From assembly GCF_007741475.1 (NCBI RefSeq), contig NZ_CP036261.1, positions 3,162,001-3,226,000 on the forward strand: DNA of 64,000 nt, given 5' to 3'. Position 1 is the stretch's first letter; every line of letters begins with the position of its first letter. The notes under the pieces were generated by a model that saw only the letters and a program-made list of their open reading frames with translations, made no database searches and had not been told where the DNA came from. This DNA comes from Rosistilla ulvae (GTDB lineage: Bacteria > Planctomycetota > Planctomycetia > Pirellulales > Pirellulaceae). Shown here piece after piece: positions 35,517 to 43,344 of the stretch. The position numbers and the translations under genes were made by a program.

Positions 35517-38213
35517 TCAATCGGCGGATTCGATCGCCAGCCAGTTGATCGCCGTGTTCGTTGACACCGACGGCTTGCCTAGTTCGACCGAGAGCCGCCC
35601 GTCGCGGACCTCGACGACCTTGGTCCGCTCGGCAAACATCCCCGCCACCGTCGACAGGTCCTTGGCGAAACGAACGCCTTCGACGACGACGTTCTGACCG
35701 GGCTGGTCGTGTCCCGAGTCGCCAACGCAGACCGTCACCGAATACTTTCCGTCGGGAAGCGTGCACTCCCAAACGTCGCGGCCGCGAGTGAACAGGAACG
35801 TGTCGCGTGGGCCTTCCATCGCGTGGCGTCGGCGATGGTTGGAACGCAGATCGCGGCCCCAGCCGTAGCCGCGAGCGTCATCAAACAGGTCGCCGTGATC
35901 ATCCGACCAACCCTTCGCCTGCGAACCGCCGGGACCGCGGAAGTCGATCAAGCGGCGATCGCCAGCGTTTCCGCTGGTCAGTTCCACCGCTGGGACTCCG
36001 TCGCTGTCGGGCCCAAGCTTCGGTCGCTCGATCTCGAACACAATCGGCTCGTTAGGCGTGAACAACAGCGAATCATCGCGGTCGACGATGCCATCCCCAT
36101 CGGCGTCGCGAGCGTCGACGCGGTGGAAAGCGAATCGCGCCCAATCCTGCTGCTGAATCTGATCCCAAAACTGTCGACAGATCTCACCGCGAGTGACCTC
36201 GGTTTCGACAGACGGTTCGTATTCGTAACCGCGGTCGCTAAGCGATGCCAGCCACGCCTCGGTGGCGGGAGAGTCGGGGGCGAAGTCGACTTCGCGAGGA
36301 TCGATCGGCAACAGTCCGAGCGCCGCTAGGCGATTGATCGCGACAAACGCGGCGTGGCTCGGATCGAGGTCGCGGAAGGGCCAGATCAACAGCGGTACTC
36401 CTGCAGCGCCGGCATCACACAATTCGTGGCGAACCGATTCGAGTAACGCTCGGTCGTAGGGGATCGCTCGCGGATCGATCCCCTCCCGCAGCGCGACCAC
36501 CGCCACAGCGCCGCTCGCTTGACCGATGTGGATCCGTTGATCGTGCAACCGGATCGCCGCGCTGACGATGCTGCTGAAACCAACATTCCCTTGCGATCCG
36601 ATCAGGCCGTCCAGCTCGGCCGGAATCAGGCTCCGCAACGGAAAGACCGATCGATCGCTCATGAAGTTCGTGTGGCGATTCGGCTTATGGAAATCGATCC
36701 ACGGTCCTTCATTCCCTTCGGACTTCAAGTATGTTCGCCCGGTGCGGTGGAAGTCGTAGTGAAACTGCCAGGCGAACAGGCCATCGGGATACATCACATG
36801 GGCGAATCGCTCCTTGGCCCGGTTCTTCGTGACGCCATCGCGATTGCGGCCATCCTGTTCGCGCATCATGTACATCGCCTGCAATCGCAGCCCCTCGCGG
36901 ATGTACGGTTTCGGTGGCAGCCGATCGGGCGTGCCGAATTCGTCGCTCAAGTGGAACCGGCGGAAGCTGTTCGTTTTGTCGGTGGCTCGCTGATCGACGA
37001 AGTTCTGCAAGTGATACAGCACGCCCAACGCATGTTGTTTCGCATCGTCAAAGATGATCTGGCGCTGACCACGATTCATCGTCACGATGTTCTGCGTCGA
37101 TGCTCCTTCGGCGGTCGATTCCAACGCCTTCACGACCGGTGCCGGCAAGCGTTCCAACGGATAGTCCTGGCCGTTCATGTAGTTCAACAGAATCGATGTC
37201 TTCCCATCGCGGCTTGTCGTTCCGTCGACGATTCGCCGGACCGTGTAGACGCTCAATTGACGCGGCGATTGTTTTCCCGCATCGGGCCAGTGCGGGATCG
37301 CTCCCAGCCCCGGATTCGCTTGGTCCCACTGCAGATCGTCAAACTCTTGTCGACTGAAATGTGTAGCCCGCGGGTAATTGCGATCGTCGAATCGCGGCGG
37401 TCGACCGATCGGCGTCTCCCCCTCCGATTCGGCGACGATCATCGCCCAGGTGATCGGATTCATCTCGTTTGCAGGATGGCTGCTCAGATCATCGGGAGCA
37501 CTCGGTTCACCGAAACGGGACTTGGGATCGGGACCGCACAGAAAGCCAGCTCCCGCGACCTGGATCACCTCGCCCCAGTCGGAGGCATCGATCGTCAGCG
37601 GCGCTTCGACGGACAATCGCCCTTCGCCACCATCGGTCGCTGCAAACGTAACGCCATGCAGCCGGGAACCTCGCACGTCGGCAGCCACTGGATACAGGTT
37701 CCAGTGGACGCGGATCTGGCCGCTGTCGATGTAGGGAGCGATCATCTCGCGGAAGATCGCTTCGGCTTCGGCCGGCCGATAGGTCGACGGCCCGTGAAAG
37801 GGACGCCCCGGCATCGGCGAGCCATACTTTTGCGAGTTAAACGCTTCGATTCGGTCCATCAGCTCCTTAAAGAGCCCCGAACGATGGAACGATCGCTTCA
37901 TCGGATGCCAGTCGACGCCCCAACCGACGCGGCCGACACCTTTATCTTCATCGACGCAGGCTAACGCCTGTTCGGTGAACTGGCCGCCGAACCAGCGACC
38001 ATCGTGCACGATCGCGATCGATTCGACACCGCCGCGAGCGGCTTGAATCGCCGCGGCCCAGCCCGCTTCGGTCGCTCCCACGATCAACAGATCCGTGTTG
38101 ACCGTGGCTGTCGACGCGGGGGCGGCGCCAGCGTTGGCAGGGCCCAGCAGGGCAAACAAAAGAAAAAACGCAGCGGTGCGAAAACGCAAGCTGCGTGAAA
38201 GCGAGAGGTTCAA
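35517..38213 (-). CDS. Secreted FAD-dependent oxidoreductase with C-terminal carbohydrate-binding-like domain
   Basis: The 898-residue protein has a signal peptide (LRFRTAAFFLLFALLGPANA) and an FAD-binding Rossmann motif DLLIVGATEAGWAAAIQAAR. The body has the FAD_oxidored family pattern (HDGRWFGGQFTEQALACVDE, FRRFHLSDEFGTPDRLPPKP). A calcium-loop-like DADGDGIVDRDD lies at about 703-714. The last 140 residues (DFRGPGGSQAKGW then YGWGRDLRSNHRRR) resemble the malectin-like module often appended to planctomycete secreted enzymes. Substrate unknown, probably a sugar or polysaccharide. The start is a TTG at 38213 with GGAG eight bases upstream; no ATG is available in frame. Confidence 0.83.
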   Translation of the reverse strand: MNLSLSRSLRFRTAAFFLLFALLGPANAGAAPASTATVNTDLLIVGATEAGWAAAIQAARGGVESIAIVHDGRWFGGQFTEQALACVDEDKGVGRVGWGVDWHPMKRSFHRSGLFKELMDRIEAFNSQKYGSPMPGRPFHGPSTYRPAEAEAIFREMIAPYIDSGQIRVHWNLYPVAADVRGSRLHGVTFAATDGGEGRLSVEAPLTIDASDWGEVIQVAGAGFLCGPDPKSRFGEPSAPDDLSSHPANEMNPITWAMIVAESEGETPIGRPPRFDDRNYPRATHFSRQEFDDLQWDQANPGLGAIPHWPDAGKQSPRQLSVYTVRRIVDGTTSRDGKTSILLNYMNGQDYPLERLPAPVVKALESTAEGASTQNIVTMNRGQRQIIFDDAKQHALGVLYHLQNFVDQRATDKTNSFRRFHLSDEFGTPDRLPPKPYIREGLRLQAMYMMREQDGRNRDGVTKNRAKERFAHVMYPDGLFAWQFHYDFHRTGRTYLKSEGNEGPWIDFHKPNRHTNFMSDRSVFPLRSLIPAELDGLIGSQGNVGFSSIVSAAIRLHDQRIHIGQASGAVAVVALREGIDPRAIPYDRALLESVRHELCDAGAAGVPLLIWPFRDLDPSHAAFVAINRLAALGLLPIDPREVDFAPDSPATEAWLASLSDRGYEYEPSVETEVTRGEICRQFWDQIQQQDWARFAFHRVDARDADGDGIVDRDDSLLFTPNEPIVFEIERPKLGPDSDGVPAVELTSGNAGDRRLIDFRGPGGSQAKGWSDDHGDLFDDARGYGWGRDLRSNHRRRHAMEGPRDTFLFTRGRDVWECTLPDGKYSVTVCVGDSGHDQPGQNVVVEGVRFAKDLSTVAGMFAERTKVVEVRDGRLSVELGKPSVSTNTAINWLAIESAD

Positions 38214-38227
38214 TGCAACGGCTCCGA

Positions 38228-38252
38228 TGAAGGTTCGGTTGTCGAACCTTCA
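38228..38252 (-). promoter_or_regulatory. Hairpin directly upstream of the FAD-oxidoreductase ribosome-binding site
   Basis: A 10-bp perfect stem TGAAGGTTCG / CGAACCTTCA (38228-38237, 38243-38252) with a GTTGT loop lies between the sucB stop and the GGAG of the downstream gene. It ends two bases before the GGAG. It could terminate or attenuate sucB transcription or affect initiation at the TTG start. Confidence 0.45.
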
Positions 38253-38311
38253 CCTTTGGCGGTTGCATAATGGGCCACTATTCCACCCGAAGGGACGACA
38301 ATCGCCCCATT

Positions 38312-39544
38312 CTACACTTCCAGGAACAGTCGTGCTGGATCTTCCAAAACGTCTTTGATAACACGCAGGAAGCTGACAGCTTCGCGGCCGTCGACAACGC
38401 GATGGTCGTAGGTCAACGCGACGTACATCATCGGACGGATCACGACTTGGCCGTTGACAGCAACGGGACGATCTTGGATCGAATGCAATCCCAAAATGCC
38501 GCTCTGCGGAGGATTAACGATCGGCGTCGACAGCAGCGATCCGTAGATCCCGCCGTTGCTGATCGTAAACGTTCCACCATCGAGATCTTGCGGGTTCAAC
38601 CGATTGGATTGAGCGTCGTCAGCGAAATCGGAAATCGCGCGTTCGACGTCGGCAAACGACATGAACTCCACGTTTCGCAGGATCGGCACAACAAGTCCTT
38701 TACCGCCACCGATCGCGATTCCGATGTCATAATAATGGCGATAGACGATGTTGTTGCCACGAATCTCCGAATTGACAGCGGGGAAGCGGCGGAGCGCTTC
38801 GACAGCCGCTTTGGCGAAGAACGACATAAAGCCCAGCTTGACGCCGTGCTTCTTCTGGAACGCGTCCTTGTATTTGGATCGCAATTCCTTGACAGGTTCC
38901 ATGTCGATTTCGTTGAACGTGGTCAACAGTGCCGCGTTGTGTTGGGCTTCGACCAAGCGTGCGGCGATCGTGCGACGCAACATGCTCAGCGGCTTCACTT
39001 CTTCGGCGCGATGTTCGCCCGACGTCATCAACGACGTCCGCGGACGATCTTCGGTCTTCTTAACCGCTGCGGGAGCCGGTTGCTTCGGCGCGGCGGCTGG
39101 AACTTTGGAGATCGTCGCGCCGGAGATGTGGTCGACGACGTCTTCCTTCAACAGGCGTCCGCCAGGTCCGGTCGCTTTGATATCGGCCGGGTTGAGGTTG
39201 TGTTCGGCGATCAATCGGGCTGCCGCTGGCATCACGCGTGCGTCGTCGCCGGCTTCTTCAGCCGGTGCCGCAGCGGCGGTCGATGCCGATCCGTTGGCCG
39301 ATGGCGCTTCACCGGCTTCGATCTGAGCGATCACGTCGCCGACTTTGGCAAACTCATCCTGCTGCTTGGTGATGTTCCGCAGATAGCCGGCCGAGGGCGA
39401 CGGGATTTGAACCGAAGCTTTTTCGGTTTCGATTTCGACCAGATCTTCGTCCGCTTCGACCCATTCGTCTTGTTGCTTCAGCCAACGGCCGATTTGAACT
39501 TCGCTGATCGATTCGCCGACGGTGGGTACTTTGACTTCAACCAT
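38312..39544 (-). CDS. sucB: Dihydrolipoamide succinyltransferase (2-oxoglutarate dehydrogenase E2)
   Basis: The 410-residue protein has a lipoyl domain with Lys42 in [17 protein letters not shown], a peripheral subunit-binding domain ([20 protein letters not shown], with [12 protein letters not shown]), and a catalytic domain ending [15 protein letters not shown] with the active-site His and Asp. Motif [12 protein letters not shown] supports the succinyl- rather than acetyltransferase assignment. No E1 or E3 gene is adjacent. The ATG at 39544 ([12 protein letters not shown]) is the family start. Confidence 0.94.
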   Translation of the reverse strand: MVEVKVPTVGESISEVQIGRWLKQQDEWVEADEDLVEIETEKASVQIPSPSAGYLRNITKQQDEFAKVGDVIAQIEAGEAPSANGSASTAAAAPAEEAGDDARVMPAAARLIAEHNLNPADIKATGPGGRLLKEDVVDHISGATISKVPAAAPKQPAPAAVKKTEDRPRTSLMTSGEHRAEEVKPLSMLRRTIAARLVEAQHNAALLTTFNEIDMEPVKELRSKYKDAFQKKHGVKLGFMSFFAKAAVEALRRFPAVNSEIRGNNIVYRHYYDIGIAIGGGKGLVVPILRNVEFMSFADVERAISDFADDAQSNRLNPQDLDGGTFTISNGGIYGSLLSTPIVNPPQSGILGLHSIQDRPVAVNGQVVIRPMMYVALTYDHRVVDGREAVSFLRVIKDVLEDPARLFLEV

Positions 39545-39801
39545 GAGATGTTTAACTGTAGATAGCGGCAGGAAAATGTGCGAGTAATGGGAACTCCGCA
39601 CCGCGCCAATCCGACACGGCTTGGGAAGTCTCCAGGATACCGATCATCGAGCTTTTTGTCAGCCTGCCATTAGCCGTTGCCGTCGCGATCGTCAAGATCG
39701 TTGCAATCCGCTTCGCTGGCGTTGGGATCGATCGAAGCGGCCGTCGCGACTGACTTCCATTAACCGAAATCGCCGAAAACAAGGAAATCATTGGTGATCG
39801 C

Positions 39802-40860
39802 ATGTCCCGGGGCTCGGAGACCGCAAAAATGAAGTTTGTCCTTAAACTCATCGTCGTATCTGTGATTGCGATAGTCGCGTTGGTCAAATTCTACGAGATC
39901 GAAGGGATCGACGGGCTGCACTTCAAGCGACGCGAATCGAGCGCCGGCGTGGTCGCGGATCTCCGCGCGATGTTCACGTCGGCGACCGCCGAACCGGGCA
40001 GCGGTTTCTCCGCGCCAGGAGCTCCGGCGCTGCCGACTCTTCCCGGCGTTGGGGTACAGACGGTTTCCAGCCGACAAGGGCCCGCAGGCACCATCCGCCT
40101 GGGGACCTTCAACCTGCGGGAATTCAGTCGCGATAAGCTCAACGATCCCAAGACGATGGACTTTATCGTGCGGTTGCTGCAGCAAATCGATCTGATCGCG
40201 GTTCAGGAAGTCGATGCCGATCGCCGCGAACTGTTCCCCCGAATCGTCGAACATCTGAATCGCGACGGCCGGACTTACGATTTCATCGCAGGCCCGCAAG
40301 TTGGACCAGACGGATATCAACAACTGCTCGGGTTTGTCTTCGATCGCCAACGAGTCGAAGCCGACCTCAAGCAAACCTATACAATTACCGACCCAGCGAA
40401 TCAGATCGCCTACGAACCGCTGGTCGGATGGTTCCGCACCGTCGGCGTCGATCCACAAGATGCTTGGACCTTCTCGATGGCCAACGTCTACGTCGATCCC
40501 GACAATCCGCAGAAGGAACTTGAACTGCTGACGTCGCTGTTCCATTCGATCCAGAACGACGGTCGCGGCGAGGACGATGTGATTCTGGCCGGCTGCTTTT
40601 TTGCCGGCGATCACGAACTGGCCGGATTTGCATCTGCCGATATTCGCTTCGCCCTGGAAGGCACGCCCTCGGACATCCACGCCCAACGCCAAACGGCAAA
40701 CCTGTTGTTCAACCGCAATCATACGACGGAATTCCTCGGCGATTCGGGGGCTATCGATTTCCTGCGGCAATACAACCTGACGATCGCTGAAGCCGAAGCG
40801 ATCAGCGATCATCTGCCGGTCTGGGCCGAATTCCAGATCCGCGAAGCGGTGCAGTTCTAA
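39802..40860 (+). CDS. Membrane-anchored endonuclease/exonuclease/phosphatase-fold protein, active site degenerate
   Basis: The 352-residue product has an N-terminal membrane anchor (KFVLKLIVVSVIAIVALV) and an EEP-type domain. LGTFNLREF (Asn104) and LIAVQEVDAD (Glu136) match the metal-binding motifs, and the C-terminal ISDHLPVWAEF (Asp336, His337) is intact. The usual GDFN motif reads AGCFFAGD (264-270 region), so the central Asp and Asn are lost. The preceding NxH motif reads NVY. It may be catalytically inactive or altered. Start at 39802 or the ATG at 39829. Confidence 0.75.
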   Translation: MSRGSETAKMKFVLKLIVVSVIAIVALVKFYEIEGIDGLHFKRRESSAGVVADLRAMFTSATAEPGSGFSAPGAPALPTLPGVGVQTVSSRQGPAGTIRLGTFNLREFSRDKLNDPKTMDFIVRLLQQIDLIAVQEVDADRRELFPRIVEHLNRDGRTYDFIAGPQVGPDGYQQLLGFVFDRQRVEADLKQTYTITDPANQIAYEPLVGWFRTVGVDPQDAWTFSMANVYVDPDNPQKELELLTSLFHSIQNDGRGEDDVILAGCFFAGDHELAGFASADIRFALEGTPSDIHAQRQTANLLFNRNHTTEFLGDSGAIDFLRQYNLTIAEAEAISDHLPVWAEFQIREAVQF

Positions 40861-40957
40861 TCACACGCGTCTGTCTGCAAAAATATGCATCTCGGCTGCG
40901 GCTGGCGTATGATGACGCTGCGCAAACACAAACTACATCCAACAGTGCCAGGCTCTC

Positions 40958-41857
40958 ATGTCGCAATCTGAATCGTCTGAAGAAAAACGACCGTGCTGGC
41001 CACGCGCCGGGCGAACGCGACCCGATGTCGTTGTCGTCGGTGCGTTGGATCGACCAAGCGTCGCGTCGGAACTGAATCGCCTGCGTTCGTTGATCGCCGA
41101 TCGAGCGGAGATAGCGGCGGTCGACCTCGATTTCAGCTACGACTTTGAAAACACCGACCATGATCTCGTGATCGTGTTAGGCGGTGACGGATCGATCCTG
41201 CAAACAGCGCGGCAGATGGGCGAGAACCAGCTGCCGATCTTGGGCGTCAATTGTGGACACCTCGGTTTCCTTGCCGCGCTCACTCCCGACGCCTTCCTCG
41301 ATATCTGGGGGACCGTTGCCAATGGCGATTGCGAACTCGTCGACCATTTGATGTTGAGAGCTTCGATCATCCGCGACGGCGAAGAGATCGCCATCCAGTT
41401 GGGATTAAACGAAGCGGCGATTCTCGGCGGGCCGCCTTATCGAATCCTCAGCATCGACCTTTCGGTCGACCAAGTTCATGCAACCAGCTACAGCTGTGAC
41501 GGGTTGATCATCAGCACGCCGATCGGTTCGACAGCCCACAACCTTTCGGCGGGCGGGCCGATCTTGCGGAAGAATCTGCAAGCGTTTGTCATCTCGCCGA
41601 TCAGCCCCCATACGCTGACGCACCGCTCGGTTGTCGATACCGCCGACCGAACGTTTGATCTTTCGGTCGCCAACCCCAACGATTCGACGAGCCTTGTGGT
41701 CGATGGCCGCGTCGTCGATGTGATCCAACCGGGCGACCGCGTTCGCGTGCAGCGATCGCCCTACAGTTTCCAAATGGTTGCCGTGCCCGGGCAAAACGAT
41801 TATCGAACACTCCGCGAAAAGCTGGGTTGGAGCGGCAATACGATCAGCAAAAACTGA
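40958..41857 (+). CDS. nadK: NAD kinase
   Basis: The 299-residue enzyme phosphorylates NAD to NADP. The signature GGDGSILQTAR (catalytic Asp in GGDG), GVNCGHLGFLA, and GSTAHNLSAGGP are present. The last normally reads GSTAYxLSAGGP, so the His is a mild variant. The family element LGLNEAAI is also seen. It lies 97 bases after the EEP-like gene on the same strand. Confidence 0.94.
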   Translation: MSQSESSEEKRPCWPRAGRTRPDVVVVGALDRPSVASELNRLRSLIADRAEIAAVDLDFSYDFENTDHDLVIVLGGDGSILQTARQMGENQLPILGVNCGHLGFLAALTPDAFLDIWGTVANGDCELVDHLMLRASIIRDGEEIAIQLGLNEAAILGGPPYRILSIDLSVDQVHATSYSCDGLIISTPIGSTAHNLSAGGPILRKNLQAFVISPISPHTLTHRSVVDTADRTFDLSVANPNDSTSLVVDGRVVDVIQPGDRVRVQRSPYSFQMVAVPGQNDYRTLREKLGWSGNTISKN

Positions 41858-41875
41858 TCCTTCGCAAGCTGTCGC

Positions 41876-43273
41876 TCAAGCGATGATCTTCTTCATCACG
41901 TTGCCATGGACGTCGGTTAGGCGGAAGTCGCGACCGGCGTAACGGTAGGTAAGCCGCGTGTGATCGAGCCCCATCAGGTGCAGGATCGTGGCGTGCCAAT
42001 CGTGGATGTGGCACGGATCGGTGACCGCCGCGTAGCCGTGTTCGTCGGTTTCGCCATAGCTGAAGCCAGGCTTCACGCCGCCTCCCGCCATCCAGGTCGT
42101 GTAACCTTTGTTGTTATGATCGCGGCCGTCGCCGTTTTGAGCCGCCGGCGTCCGCCCGAACTCGCCTCCCCAGATCACTAACGTGTCCTTTAGGAGATCG
42201 CGCTGCTTGAGGTCGGCCAGCAGACCGGCGATCGGTTGATCGATCTCACCGCACCGCTGCGGCAGATCGGTCGAAAGGTTTTGGTGATGGTCCCAGCCCC
42301 CTTTGGTCACCTCGATAAATCGTACGCCTGATTCGGCCAGTCGCCGCGCCATCAGGCACTGCTTGCCAAACGCCGCCGTGTCGCCGCGATCGGCTCCGTA
42401 CATCGCCAGCGTCTCCGCCGTCTCGCCGCTGATATCCATCGCGTCGGGCATCGCGTCTTGCATTCGAAACGCTAGCTCAAACGATTCGATAGCCCCTTCG
42501 ATTCCCGGCGCGTGTCCGGCGCGATCCAACTTGTCGCGATTGAGCGCTTGGATCAAATCGAGCTGCGTCCGCTGTTGGTTCGTCGAAAGTCGGGTGTTGC
42601 GAATATCGGGAATCGTATCGCCAACGGAGCCGCGTTGGCCTCCGGCGCCACCGATTCGCGAAGCTCGGCCGATGCCGGTCCCTCCGTAGATCGCCGGCAG
42701 GAATGCGCTGCCGATCAATTGAGCCGACCCGGCGGGCGGACTTATCGAAACGAAACCGGGCAGGCTGTCGTTTTCCGTTCCCAATCCGTACAGCGTCCAC
42801 GCCCCCAACGACGGCCGAACGAACTGAGCCGTCCCGGTGTGCATTTGAATTTGGGCTCCCGGATGAACCGGTTGGTCGCAGTTCATCGATCGGATCAGGC
42901 ACAGGTCGTCGGCATGCCGCGCGACCTCGGGGAACAGATCGGAGATCCACAATCCGCTCTCCCCGCGTTGCCGGAACTCCCACTGACTCTTTAGCAACTG
43001 CCCGCCATAGCGTCCTTGCTTGCCGTGATCCTTGGCCAATTGAGGCTTGTAGTCGAACGTGTCGACATGCGACGGCGCACCGGTCATGCACAGAAAGATC
43101 ACCCGTTTTGCAGTCGCTGGAAAATGAGGCGGCTTGGGCAGCAAGGGATTCGTCGACGCGGGAACTCCCGCATCGGCCGCCGCGGCGGCGCTGCTGAGCC
43201 CCGCGAAGGCGAGGTAGCCGAAGCCCGAAGAAACACTCTGCAACAGTTCGCGTCGCGACAAGGAATAGGTCAT
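41876..43273 (-). CDS. DUF1501 domain-containing Tat-exported protein
   Basis: The 465-residue protein has a Tat signal (LSRRELLQSVSSGFGYLAFA). The DUF1501 layout follows: FLCMTGAPSHVDTFDYKP, LIRSMNCDQPVHPGAQIQMH, LMARRLAESGVRFIEVTKGG followed by WDHH, and IWGGEFGRTPAAQNGDGRDH. It sits 71 bases after the PSD1/PSCyt1 gene, and the pair is the usual planctomycete arrangement. The ATG at 43273 is chosen because it begins the signal; the frame opens earlier. The family's biochemical role is unknown. Confidence 0.9.
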   Translation of the reverse strand: MTYSLSRRELLQSVSSGFGYLAFAGLSSAAAAADAGVPASTNPLLPKPPHFPATAKRVIFLCMTGAPSHVDTFDYKPQLAKDHGKQGRYGGQLLKSQWEFRQRGESGLWISDLFPEVARHADDLCLIRSMNCDQPVHPGAQIQMHTGTAQFVRPSLGAWTLYGLGTENDSLPGFVSISPPAGSAQLIGSAFLPAIYGGTGIGRASRIGGAGGQRGSVGDTIPDIRNTRLSTNQQRTQLDLIQALNRDKLDRAGHAPGIEGAIESFELAFRMQDAMPDAMDISGETAETLAMYGADRGDTAAFGKQCLMARRLAESGVRFIEVTKGGWDHHQNLSTDLPQRCGEIDQPIAGLLADLKQRDLLKDTLVIWGGEFGRTPAAQNGDGRDHNNKGYTTWMAGGGVKPGFSYGETDEHGYAAVTDPCHIHDWHATILHLMGLDHTRLTYRYAGRDFRLTDVHGNVMKKIIA

Positions 43274-43344
43274 CGGTGAAGTCTCTTCAGTTCGAGGAAA
43301 CGGATTTACGGCGGAGAAGCTTGAATCAGGAACTTTGCAATCGA

